Below are positions 22,981 to 31,445 of a stretch of DNA of 64,000 bases, one piece after another. Source of the stretch: Axinella damicornis (lineage: Eukaryota > Porifera > Demospongiae > Axinellida > Axinellidae); NCBI GenBank assembly GCA_963931865.1, contig OZ007506.1, forward strand, positions 11,285,301-11,349,300, written 5' to 3'. A program made the translations under genes and the position numbers. The notes beneath the pieces were generated by a model. The model was not told where the DNA came from, searched no databases, and saw nothing but the letters and a program-made list of their open reading frames with translations. Numbering within the stretch: position 1 is the stretch's first letter; each line of letters begins with the position of its first letter.

Positions 22981-23169
22981 CACACCAGGTCTCTACACAC
23001 CCACCTCAGGCACTGCTCTTGTCATTGGCTATGACATTCTTGGAAACATGGACAAGATTCGTGAGAACCTGGGCATCTGTCCACAGCATAATGTGTTGTT
23101 TGACCGGCTGACTGTCACGGAACATCTCAGCTTCTTCACCAGGCTCAAGGCATTGTGCATATCATTTAA

Positions 23170-23700
23170 TGATTGTACTGTACAGGTCAAATAACGGGCA
23201 GTGTCATAATGGTAGTTGAATACAACATAGGAACATAAATTATGTGCTACGTATGTAGCATCATTAGGTGAGCTTGAATGAGCATAATTATGACCTGGGA
23301 TTACTTGTACCATGATGCACTGGATGTACTGTATTATAAGTATATGTACCACTACAATCTTAGAATTGCTAGTGTCCACCTTGTTTGCATGCAACATCAC
23401 AGTATTGTAACTGGCAAAAGCTGGCATGCATGGTACTTCCATGTGATGAGGAAACTACACACTAGCTTCAAGTCAACCACATCACTGGAACTATAACTTC
23501 TGACATCTTGGAAGTACATGGTTAGTACAGTAATAGCAGTAGTAGTGGGTACTAAAAATAAAAATTAATAGCTACTAGTCTATGTGATACTGTTATTGCA
23601 GTTCCTGTACACTGAGAATCCTAAACCAGCCATTTTGTTGCATGTTCACGGATGCATATAGCAGTTAGCCATTCGTATACCTATTGACTAACGACAACTT
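23170..23700. other. Non-coding spacer
   Basis: AT-rich, with no domain-like translation. This is where the remaining ABCA NBD1 exons would be expected; none is seen. Confidence 0.4.
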
Positions 23701-23709
23701 TCACTTCAG

Positions 23710-24557
23710 CTGAGGCCTATCTCCAGGAAGATGGAGGCATGAGCTTTACAAGGCGGAGTCACCAAACCATTTCCTTCAGTTGTGTGACTGATGGCATCCC
23801 CACCCCAGCAATCTGGTGGCTGCAAAATGATACCTTACTTCATATCAGTCTGAACCCCAGGTTGAGTGTATCTGAGGAGACTGTCTCATCAGGCCTGCAG
23901 GCAACCATCACTGAGAGCCGAAAAAGCACCCTCACCATATCGGACCTCAGCGAGAGGGACAGTGGTAGCTACTCCTGCAGGGCCTCAAACCGAATTGGCT
24001 GAGCTTAGAGAACCATACCGGCTTACGGTTACCCCTCGTAAGTGAGCTGAAGTTGTCAATACATTTGTGCAGGTTTATTGTATTGTGCTGTTTATCTCCA
24101 CACAGTGCCACCACCGAACTATTGTGCCAGCACTCCCTGTCTGAATGGAGGCACCTGCTCCAGCCTACAGTCCTATTACAGCTGCAACTGTCCCGAGGGA
24201 TTCAGTGGCATCAGCTGTGAGAAAAGTATGTATTGTCACAGCTACCACCTGGAAACTCTTTATTTCATGTATTATTTTCTTCTGTGTAGTTGTACAGCGT
24301 CTCTCAACACCAATCATAGAAAGGGCCGTCCACTGTCTTTGCCTCTCTCTACCAGTCTGTGAACTTCACCTGCATTGCCAGTGGCAACCATCAGCCCAGT
24401 ATCGCCTAGTTCAAGAATGGTGTACAGATTCCACAACAGATGTCATTGGTGCTCCTTATCCCCGAGACGGGCCTCTCCAACAAGGGGACTTACCGCTGCA
24501 TTGCAACCAACACACAGGGCTCCAACACATCTGTAGATGCTTATCTCAATATCAGAG
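23710..24557 (+). pseudogene. Ig-EGF-Ig receptor-like exons, disabled
   Basis: Three phase-1 exons of an extracellular adhesion or receptor protein. Exon 23710-24037 encodes an Ig domain (SFSCVTDGIPTPAIWW, then DLSERDSGSYSCRASNRIG). A GG at 23997-23998 one base short shifts the end, where another frame reads AELREPYRLTVTP. Exon 24106-24225 is an intact EGF domain with six cysteines ([12 protein letters not shown], then [12 protein letters not shown]). Exon 24290-24557 is a second Ig domain ([17 protein letters not shown], then FKNGVQIP, then GTYRCIATNTQGSN). Its core Trp codon is TAG at 24407-24409, and a GGG at 24323-24325 shifts the start. Splice sites are good throughout. The nonsense change argues for a pseudogene; the two homopolymer shifts could be assembly errors. 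Confidence 0.75.
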
Positions 24558-24574
24558 GTTAGTTCCCCCTCCCA

Positions 24575-24682
24575 GGCCTCCCTCCCTTCCTCCCTCCCTC
24601 CCTCCCTCCCTCCCTCCCTCCCTCCCTCCCTCCCTCCCTCCCTCCCTCCCTCCCTCCCTCCCTCCCTCCCTCCCTCCCTCCA
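24575..24682. repeat. (CCTC)n microsatellite
   Basis: About 24 perfect tetranucleotide units in the intron after the second Ig exon. Serine/proline/leucine frames across it are artefacts. Confidence 0.95.
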
Positions 24683-24769
24683 AAGTTTGTCTGTGATTGA
24701 GTGGTATGGTGAAGTGTGTAGCTTGCATTTACCTCTGCCATTCTCAATTTGGTACACAGGAGTCACACG

Positions 24770-24870
24770 CTGTTGTTCGCCATTGAGGTATCCTCTAACT
24801 CTACCATCTTCACTGTACCTGCTGGTGGAGCTACTTTGCACGAGCTGGTGGACCAACTCCTGGAGCAGGT
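24770..24870 (+). CDS. Possible further exon, unknown
   Basis: The frame SHTLLFAIEVSSNSTIFTVP, then AGGATLHELVDQLLEQ, ends at a GTATAC donor-like site after CTGGAGCAG. It could belong to the Ig/EGF gene upstream, though its phase does not match the phase-1 end of the second Ig exon. No domain is recognised. Confidence 0.3.
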
Positions 24871-25029
24871 ATACTCTTATGTGTGGGAAAGGGAATGGTA
24901 TAGTATGCGGTTTATAGTATTATCGTACGTATACTATCTGTGTGATGGTATCTGTAGCATTTGTTTGCCAATCAAGAGGATACCATAGGTAATAATTATC
25001 TCTCTTACCTTGTTGTCTGCTATTGCCAG

Positions 25030-25586
25030 TCTGGATGCCCAAACAAGAAGCAGCTGCCTGACATAGTCAAACCGTACTCATCGGTTGCCGCTGAATTGTC
25101 AGTGGAGAATGACCTACTACTGAGGGGCTGCCGCATTGTAATTCCGACTGCACTGAGACAAGACATTCTCGAGAAGTTGCACACTGGCCATCAAGGCGTT
25201 GTGAAGTGTCGGGAAAGGGCCCGCCAGTCAGTGTGGTGGCCTGGCCTTTTCTACTCAGCTATTGCAGAAGTCAAGGGTTGTTGCAAGGAACACTCTGTAC
25301 CAGCTGAGCCACTCATCACGTCAGAGTTACCCGAACTTCCATTCCAAAAGGTGGGAACAGATCTCTTTGAGTGGGAGAGCAAACTTACCTTCTTCAGGTT
25401 GACTACTATTCTCGATACATTGAGATTGCATTGCTGAAAGGGACAACTGCTGCTGAAGTGATTGCTCACATGAAAAGCATTTTTGGAATCCCTGAATTGA
25501 TTGTGTCAGACAATGGACCTCAATACTCGAGTAAAGAATTTGTGAGAGAATACCAATGCTGACACATCACCAGTAGTCCTCTGTAC
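25030..25586 (+). pseudogene. Old Ty3/gypsy integrase, 5' half
   Basis: Integrase joins retroelement cDNA to host DNA. The zinc-binding head is seen as RQDILEKLHTGHQGVVKCRE, then QSVWWPGL. The C-x2-C part is degraded to GCCKE. The catalytic core starts LPFQKVGTDLFEWES. A missing A in 25381-25383 shifts the frame, after which LLQVDYYSRYIEIALLKG and ELIVSDNGPQYSSKEF follow. The two core Asp residues (GTDLF and SDNG) are present. The coding sequence is interrupted at 25586 by a younger LTR element and resumes at 28341. Protease, RT and RNase H are absent upstream. Confidence 0.85.
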
Positions 25587-25821
25587 TGTAGCGACACAGC
25601 TATGATTAGCAGAGAATGAAACAATGTGCAGTAGTCAGGGTGTCTGTGTAGCTGTGTCTCATAATTATTGTACATATTGTTGTCCCTGATTGGTGCAACA
25701 TTGTGCCTTGTAGCTATATAAAGCACCATATTGTACCATGCGTGAGAGAAGCTGCTATAACCTTGTATGACTCGACGGTGGAACTCTGCTGCTGCTGCGC
25801 GATTTCGGGAACCGCGCTACA
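25587..25821 (+). repeat. 5' LTR
   Basis: It is bounded by TGTAGCG and CGCTACA, an inverted 7-mer. A TATATAAA box at 25715-25722 marks the probable U3 promoter, with transcription expected to start some 25-30 bases downstream. Identical to the 3' LTR. Confidence 0.95.
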
Positions 25822-25823
25822 AT

Positions 25824-25840
25824 TGGTGTCAGAAGTGGGA
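25824..25840 (+). promoter_or_regulatory. Primer-binding site, tRNA-Leu type
   Basis: TGGTGTCAGAAGTGGGA begins two bases after the LTR. It is complementary to the CCCACTTCTGACACCA 3' end known for some animal tRNA-Leu genes, so minus-strand cDNA is likely primed by tRNA-Leu. Recalled, not searched. Confidence 0.8.
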
Positions 25841-25915
25841 TTGTTTCGTCCCGACATCGCGCCACCGTCGAGTCAGACCCTCAACAATGCTAATACTGTG
25901 TCCGGAGAAGCAGGA

Positions 25916-27451
25916 ATGGCTACGAGGGCGGCCTCCAAGCAGCATGAGCTGGAGGAGCAATTGGCAAAGCTCGTCGGCCTAGTGGAGCAGCAGCGACAGC
26001 GGCAGGAGCAGCTAGCCGCGGAACAGCGGCAGCGCCAGGAGCTAGAGCTGGAGCGCCAGGAGCAGCTAGCCAGGGAACAGTGGCAGCGCCAGGAGCAGCT
26101 AGCCAGGGAACAGTGGCAGCGCCAGGAGGAGCTAGCTGGTGAGCAGCGGCGGAGGCAAGAGGCCATGGCCCAGCAGCAGTCGGAGCAGCTGAACCGCCTG
26201 ATGGAAGAGCAACAGCTCCAGGGCAAGCTCATCCTACAGCAGCAGCGCGAGGCGGAGGAGCGAATGGACGCCATTAAAGATGACCTAACGGAGACCAAGG
26301 AGATAATGGAGGGACGCTTGCAGGGTGCCGAGGCAAACCTTGAGGGGATGCACCGTCAGCTGTCAGAGGAATGGCAGGAGGGCCAGGCATCCCTTCGCAA
26401 AGAGTTGCAAGCTGAGTTCCGGACCGAGCTGCTAGCGTCGAGCTCTCAGCCGGAGGAGGTGCAGCAGAGGCAGTCTGAGTCAGAGCAGACGTTGACAGGG
26501 CCTTCCCCTTCACTGAGGCCTGAAGCCACTGCATTTATTCCCTCTTCTTCGCCTCTTTCTACAGGTTCAGACAGTGGCGGTGTGCGCCGAGCAGGCGCCA
26601 CACAGCGGCCTCCCCTCTACGATGGTCGGTCCTCATGGGACGCCTACGTGACCCAGTTTGGCATGCTTGCTCACCTCAACAACTGGAACCAAGAGGAGAA
26701 GGCCACTCTACTAGCCGTGAGCCTGAGGGGAGCTGCCTTGACTGTTCTCTCCAACCTGCCTGCTGAGCGCCGTGGCAACTACCAGGCCCTCGTCACAGCG
26801 TTGGAGAACCGGTTTGGTACGGCACACCAAGCCGAGCTTCATCGGATGAAACTCAGAAACAGAACAAGGGGAAGGGAGGAGACGTTGGCTGAACTAATGG
26901 AGGACATTGAGCGGCTGGCCAGGTTGGCGTACGCAGATGCGGCCCCAGCGATGTTAGAACTGCTGGCCAAGGATCAGTTTATTGATTCACTGACGGACGA
27001 AGACATCAAGCTGAAGGTTCGGCAGAGCCGTCCCGAGACCTTGCAGCTCGCGCTGGAAGCTGCATTGGAGCTTGAGTCTTACCAATTGGCAAGCAGACAG
27101 CGAGGGAAGTCGGTGCGAGCTGCGCAACTGGACCGTGAAAGTGATTTGCAGTCCCAGCAGCAGGAGAGGACGAAGATCACGGGCGCAAGCCCAGAGTTTC
27201 TGGAAGAATTGCAACAATGCATGAATCTAATCCAAAGTTTTCTTTCTACAGAGACTCAGAGTGTGAGGTCACAGCCACAGAGAGGCCTACTAAGGAGATA
27301 CCCCCAGAGAACTAGCTCTCAGAAGCGGGTCACTTGCTGGGGCTGTGGTGGAACCGGTCATATTCAGAGAAATTGCAAGAAGAAGTCTACTGGGGGCACG
27401 ACACCTGCTGCAGCCAACCCTGATCACCAGGACCAGGGAAACGGCCGGTAG
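25916..27451 (+). CDS. gag: Gag polyprotein of LTR element, 511 aa
   Basis: Structural protein that would assemble the virus-like particle and package RNA. I chose the ATG at 25916, the first ATG after the primer-binding site; the frame is open further into the LTR but without a plausible start. Residues about 10-180 are a Gln/Glu/Arg-rich coiled coil with repeated RQEQLAREQWQ units. Residues about 225-400 resemble a retrotransposon capsid (PPLYDGRSSWDAYVTQFGML, then LENRFGT, then DQFIDSL). A CCHC zinc knuckle sits near the end (C474, C477, H482, C487; CWGCGGTGHIQRNC). No internal stop or shift is seen, consistent with recent insertion. The TAG at 27449-27451 lies inside the hairpin that appears to promote frameshifting into protease. 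Confidence 0.88.
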   Translation: MATRAASKQHELEEQLAKLVGLVEQQRQRQEQLAAEQRQRQELELERQEQLAREQWQRQEQLAREQWQRQEELAGEQRRRQEAMAQQQSEQLNRLMEEQQLQGKLILQQQREAEERMDAIKDDLTETKEIMEGRLQGAEANLEGMHRQLSEEWQEGQASLRKELQAEFRTELLASSSQPEEVQQRQSESEQTLTGPSPSLRPEATAFIPSSSPLSTGSDSGGVRRAGATQRPPLYDGRSSWDAYVTQFGMLAHLNNWNQEEKATLLAVSLRGAALTVLSNLPAERRGNYQALVTALENRFGTAHQAELHRMKLRNRTRGREETLAELMEDIERLARLAYADAAPAMLELLAKDQFIDSLTDEDIKLKVRQSRPETLQLALEAALELESYQLASRQRGKSVRAAQLDRESDLQSQQQERTKITGASPEFLEELQQCMNLIQSFLSTETQSVRSQPQRGLLRRYPQRTSSQKRVTCWGCGGTGHIQRNCKKKSTGGTTPAAANPDHQDQGNGR

Positions 27452-28110
27452 CCGAGCTTGGAGGGCGAAGCTCGGCTACTACTACCAAAGCCCTAACTGA
27501 TATATTTAAAACTGGAGTATTGCATGGACCTGACAATCTGTCAGTTGCAGGTAGTGTGGAGGAACATTTCTGTCAGTTCACAATTGACACGGGGAGTAAC
27601 ATCTCCATAATCAGACCGGACATTCTACCAGAGCAGCAGCAGCAGACCATCCAACCAGTGAGCCAGTCCTTCCGCACAGTGACTGGTGAGAAGGCGCCTA
27701 TTCTTGGAAAAGGGGATCTCCGTGTGAGGATAGGTTCACAGGAGGCGGTGCACCCCATGTGGATTGCAGACATCCAAGACGAGTGCATACTGGGTTTGGA
27801 CTTTTTGGAGCTGCATGGCTGCGGGCTGGACCTGAGGGATAGCGTTCTCTACCTGAATGGTGATGAGATCCCCCTGCTAAAGACGGAGGAGGGTTGCAGC
27901 GTAGCCTCAGCAAAGACGTATCGTGCTGTCCTGGACACTACAATCAGCCTACCCCCTCACTCGGAGTGTGTTGCACCTGCTCAGGTGGAAGGGCTGCAGT
28001 CAAGTGAGCTGAGGTGTACCCGCCCCCGTAAAACTCCGATTCTGTACGGACAGATTGCGTTCGAGCTGGAGCCATCCGAGACGTATGACTCTAGGAGGGG
28101 GACAGTGTAG
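27424..28110 (+). CDS. pro: Aspartic protease (pro) of LTR element
   Basis: Cleaves the Gag precursor. The frame opens just after a TGA at 27421, overlaps the end of gag by 28 bases in the -1 frame, and has no good ATG of its own, which fits expression only as a Gag-Pro fusion. The catalytic triad DTG is at 27586-27594 within CQFTIDTGSNISII. The flap region includes TVTGEKAPILGKGDL, and the second hydrophobic motif is CILGLDFLELHG near 27784-27817. Downstream, LPPHSECVAPAQVEGLQ resembles the linker that leads to RT in gypsy Pol. The frame then stops in the first bases of the 3' LTR, so RT, RNase H and integrase have been deleted. Confidence 0.88.
   Translation, partial: SPGPGKRPVAELGGRSSATTTKALTDIFKTGVLHGPDNLSVAGSVEEHFCQFTIDTGSNISIIRPDILPEQQQQTIQPVSQSFRTVTGEKAPILGKGDLRVRIGSQEAVHPMWIADIQDECILGLDFLELHGCGLDLRDSVLYLNGDEIPLLKTEEGCSVASAKTYRAVLDTTISLPPHSECVAPAQVEGLQSSELRCTRPRKTPILYGQIAFELEPSETYDSRRGTV
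27436..27479 (+). promoter_or_regulatory. Candidate -1 ribosomal frameshift site
   Basis: GGGAAAC at 27436-27442 is phased as G GGA AAC in the gag frame, the canonical X XXY YYZ slippery form. After a 5-base spacer comes a perfect 12-bp hairpin: GTAGCCGAGCTT (27448-27459), an 8-base loop, and AAGCTCGGCTAC (27468-27479). The gag stop codon is in the 5' stem. Slippage by -1 continues into the protease frame, which has been open since 27424. Confidence 0.85.
28093..28105 (+). promoter_or_regulatory. Polypurine tract
   Basis: AGGAGGGGGA followed by CAG lies directly upstream of the 3' LTR. It is the expected primer for plus-strand cDNA and is retained despite deletion of the pol genes. Confidence 0.8.
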
Positions 28111-28340
28111 CGACACAGCTATGATTAGCAGAGAATGAAACAATGTGCAGTAGTCAGGGTGTCTGTGTAGCTGTGTCTCATAATTATTGTACATATTGTT
28201 GTCCCTGATTGGTGCAACATTGTGCCTTGTAGCTATATAAAGCACCATATTGTACCATGCGTGAGAGAAGCTGCTATAACCTTGTATGACTCGACGGTGG
28301 AACTCTGCTGCTGCTGCGCGATTTCGGGAACCGCGCTACA
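28106..28340 (+). repeat. 3' LTR
   Basis: Identical to 25587-25821 over 235 bp. It is followed by GTAC, which also precedes the 5' LTR. Confidence 0.95.
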
Positions 28341-28837
28341 GTACCATCAAAGCAACAGTGAGGCTGAACGCGCAGTGAAAACTATCAAAGGCCTGCTGAA
28401 GAAGGGGGGTGACCCATATTTGGCACTGCTGTCCTACTGAGCAACTTCATTGCAAATAGGATACAGTCCACACTTGTTCGTGTGAGAGACCAGCAGCAAA
28501 AGCAGAGACAAGAGAGAACATTCAACACACGTCGGAGAGCCCGGAGTTAGTTCCAGGAGACAATGTGTGGGTTCCTCACCGAAGCTCTGAAGCTACTGTT
28601 CTAGACAAGGTCAATCACCGATCATACAAGGTTGAAATACTAAATGAACATACCATCGAAACCACAGAGACATTGTTCTGTTGCCAGATCAACCAACTCA
28701 TGGAATTGAGTACTCCCACAGAAACTGCTATGGTATGGAAGAAACTGAAACTTCATCACGCAGGAGTACCAGAGCTTCCCGACCACCCGTACGGTATGAC
28801 CCGAGTTGGACATAACCGACTTCGAAGGGAGATGTAG
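28341..28837 (+). pseudogene. Old Ty3/gypsy integrase, 3' half
   Basis: Continues the integrase core with QSNSEAERAVKTIKGLLKKG, which contains the third catalytic acidic residue (Glu). An Arg codon expected in the conserved SYRATP-type motif is TGA near 28438, a CGA-to-TGA change typical of CpG decay, and several later frames are shifted. The C-terminal SH3-like part is still visible as PGDNVWVPHR, then VEILNEHTIETTETLF. It ends at 28837 before a candidate LTR. Confidence 0.8.
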
Positions 28838-29249
28838 TGTTGTGTTTATTCTGCTTTGTGCTATGTGTGTTGTATTCTGTTATGTTGATCTGGAATGTAA
28901 TTATTATGTGCATGCAGGTGACTGTATGTGTTTTGTACAGAATGAGATCTATTTGTAAATGGCTGACAACCTCTCGGTCAGTGAAGGCAATCCGTCCTGA
29001 TCCTTTGTTATAGCGGACTAAGCTAACAATACAAATTGCATTGCAATAATAGATGTGCTGCAATCATGATGGTGACACACAGTGCATGTGGTGACATGTA
29101 CATTGATCTAGGGTTTATAAGCACTAGTTACAGTCATGCATACTAGATCCTGCATCATGTAGGAGTGCATAAATAAAATTGAGAACGTGCAGCTAGGGGA
29201 TCATTGAAAACTCAGTCCACATCATTGCGAGTTTGCGACTAGATCTACA
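28838..29249 (+). repeat. Candidate 3' LTR of the old gypsy element
   Basis: It begins TGTTGTGTTT directly after a purine-rich GAAGGGAGATG and a stop codon, and could end at CTACA (29245-29249). TTTATAAGCAC and AATAAA-like signals lie inside at about 29116 and 29172. No partner LTR is present upstream, so the boundaries are uncertain. Confidence 0.4.
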
Positions 29250-29367
29250 AACCTACCCTGTCCCAATAGCTACCACTGAGGTTTCCAATTGACCTCCATG
29301 CAATTGTTCAACGTTTTCATGCACTGTCAGTGTCGGTGCCTGCAGCATGTACATGTGTACACTGCAT

Positions 29368-29622
29368 AGCATTTCCATACTATGACCTCAAAATTGTCTC
29401 AGAGTGCCCCAAAACCACTCTCAGAAGGCTCAAAATTAAATATTCATGCCCCCAGACCCACCTACAATTGTGTCTTTGTAAGTTGTCGAAGGTCTGCCAG
29501 GAGGAAGTCTAGCATGACTGTCACATGCATGCACACTGGACATTTCCATACTATGACCTCAATTTTGTCTCAGAGTGGCTGAGAACCACTCTCAGAAGGC
29601 TCAAAATCCCCCCCCCCCCCCC
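29368..29622. repeat. Two-copy duplication ending in poly-C
   Basis: CATTTCCATACTATGACCTC and CTCAGAAGGCTCAAAAT occur at 29368-29440 and again at 29541-29606, about 174 bp apart. The second copy ends in C15 (29608-29622). Confidence 0.7.
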
Positions 29623-31340
29623 TAAAATTGCATGATTCTGAAGATCTTCCGAGTCCCCCAGACTCCTAGATAGAACCCTGAAATGGCTTGTTCAGGTCCT
29701 TCATGAGCAACTGCAAGTCACAAAAAGCGCTCTGCTACAAATGCGTAGAATGAGTGGGCACGGCTTTGGGTAAGGCAATGGGTGGGGCCTGTTGAGGAGT
29801 GATTGGATATCACACCTATCCTCGTTCTCAGGCCCCCACATAGCTCTTCATTGCTTGTGGTACAGAAAACCAGGTAGGGCCTGGTATGTGTCCTGATGTG
29901 AAAATGACGCAATCAGAATGAGAATGCATGTTCACCTACACTTTCAATGCTTGGTGTGTATATGACAGTCACCACCCACTAGCTAGATATGTGTGGTATG
30001 TTATGTGGTACCTTTGCTCTTCTTGCTGATCTGAGCCCCAGTTCGCCCACATGCACTAATTTCTACCTGACGTCACTAACTAGGCTCTTCGCAAAGCAAT
30101 TTCGGCAGTACTGAGTATAATAGAGAGGTGGCTGCCTTCACAATAGACAGGTTCCACTGTACTGAAACATTACAATGAAAAGTGCAAAAGTTAGGAGTTA
30201 CTCTGTGAGCAGTAGGAGTAGTAGATTAGATACACACAATCTCATGAGACATTGAACTTTGAACTGAAGTCATTATGGTATTCAGTATGGTACAGCTGCA
30301 TTGTTTGGGAGGGTGTTACTGATTTGTAGAAAGTGCGGGAATGTATGCATTCCACAAATGAATTAACTCTGTCCTACACCTACAATGTCATGCTGTGCTA
30401 ACTGTGTTCAGGTCTCATCTTGCTGCTCGTTCTTCACACCTTTACAAGCAATCACGTGTTTCTGCACTGCAATCTGATTGGAGCCACCGGATTTCAGGCA
30501 CAGGAAGTCAATGGTTTCGCTCTTTCCTCCTACTGAGCCTGGAACGGAAGGTACAGCTGACTTGTATGGTAGTGCATGTTAATTATCAATAAAGTTTTGA
30601 TAAGAACACCCCATGCCCAATTGCCCTTAAAATAAATGTTGCTAGGCAACCATACACCCTAGGGTGTACACACTGCACCATTCACCATATTGGGAAACAA
30701 GCAAGGACCAGTGTAGTAGTGAGGAACGGCCCAGTAGTGGGAGTGGAAAGTAGTTAGGACTGAAGTGAGAGACCCCCCCCCCCCCCCCCCCCCCCCCCAA
30801 ATCGAAAACACAGGTCAATGCTAGATCACTAGCTATTATTGCCCATGTTCACTCCACCATTGTCACATGATTCCCTTACTCCCTCCCCCTCCCTCTCCCT
30901 CTCCCACACTCACATTTCATCCATCTCCCCCTCCCTTCCACCCTTCCCTATCTGACCATCCATCCAGTCCGTCCTTCCCTCTGTCCCTCCCTCCTCACCC
31001 ACCTGATGTGAAGAGATGACATCATCCCTAAATACGGGAGTGCTTCTCCCCAAGCCAGGCTACAGTCAACTCCTCAACTATAGTGCAAGTAGATGTACAG
31101 TGCACGGGTGAAGATTGGGGGTGCATTTTGGGGGTGGGTGGGTGCATTGGTGCACCCACCAAGTCAGTGCTCTCTGAGTGGTATGCATGGTTTAGCCCAC
31201 TGATCAGTGAGAATAGGCACAGCTGCCTAATTAGTAGTGCCAAATGGGTGCTTACGTTCACACACATGTACACAAAGAGCAAAAATGAATGAATCCGCTT
31301 CAGGCTGTTTGGGGGGCAGGACTAGACCAGATGACCTTTT
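29623..31340. other. Non-coding region with C26 tract
   Basis: No gene is supported. It holds C26 at 30773-30798 followed by pyrimidine-rich (CCCT)n-like DNA to about 31010. Around 31158-31215 there is a reversed partial copy of the repeat at 35232-35402. Confidence 0.45.
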
Positions 31341-31354
31341 GACTTGACCTTGTA

Positions 31355-31445
31355 GCCTCGTTCCCAGGCCCGTGCACCGCTTTCGGTTGCATGAAAGAAC
31401 GCGGTAGTCTCGTGCCCAGCCCTTCACGTGTGCCCCGTGGAGAGG
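31355..31445. mobile_element. Partial palindromic mini-elements
   Basis: TAGCCTCGTTCCCAGGCC at 31355 is followed by TAGTCTCGTGCCCAGCCC at about 31407. Both are left ends of the TAGCC/TAGTC palindrome family without clean right ends, so they are truncated or nested copies. A further left end (TAGCCTCGTTCCAGGC) lies at 32373. Confidence 0.5.

Larger units (their letters stand above)
16708..23155 (+). pseudogene. ABCA-family ABC transporter fragment (linker to NBD1)
   Basis: ABCA proteins are full-length lipid-exporting ABC transporters. Four exons are visible in order. 16708-16807 reads GVKPGEYGVPKPFYFP, the segment between the first membrane domain and NBD1. 17922-18037 ends DLKAGIRIRSLTKVYNQ. 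22191-22305 carries [19 protein letters not shown] and the Walker A motif [10 protein letters not shown]. 22989 to about 23155 carries [17 protein letters not shown] and the Q-loop [17 protein letters not shown]. Exon phases agree across the two NBD introns. In 17922-18037 the frame is lost at a C6 run (17991-17996), where one more C would restore it. No signature motif, Walker B or second half follows, and no membrane-domain exons precede, so the gene is truncated at both ends. The 4.15-kb intron is filled with transposon remains. Confidence 0.75.
25587..28340 (+). mobile_element. Young Gag-protease-only LTR retrotransposon, 2754 bp
   Basis: Two 235-bp direct repeats (25587-25821 and 28106-28340) read as identical in every base I compared. 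They begin TGTAGCG and end CGCTACA. The 4-bp target duplication GTAC lies at 25583-25586 and 28341-28344. Between the LTRs are a primer-binding site, gag, protease and a polypurine tract, but no reverse transcriptase, RNase H or integrase. The element sits inside an older gypsy integrase in the same orientation, whose frame resumes on the other side once one LTR element and one GTAC are discounted. This is a non-autonomous derivative of a Ty3/gypsy element, moved recently and presumably in trans. Confidence 0.92.

Noticed and set aside
25703..25915. Upstream extension of gag into the LTR
   Set aside because: It begins at a GTG inside the 5' LTR and crosses the primer-binding site; the ATG at 25916 is the first plausible start.
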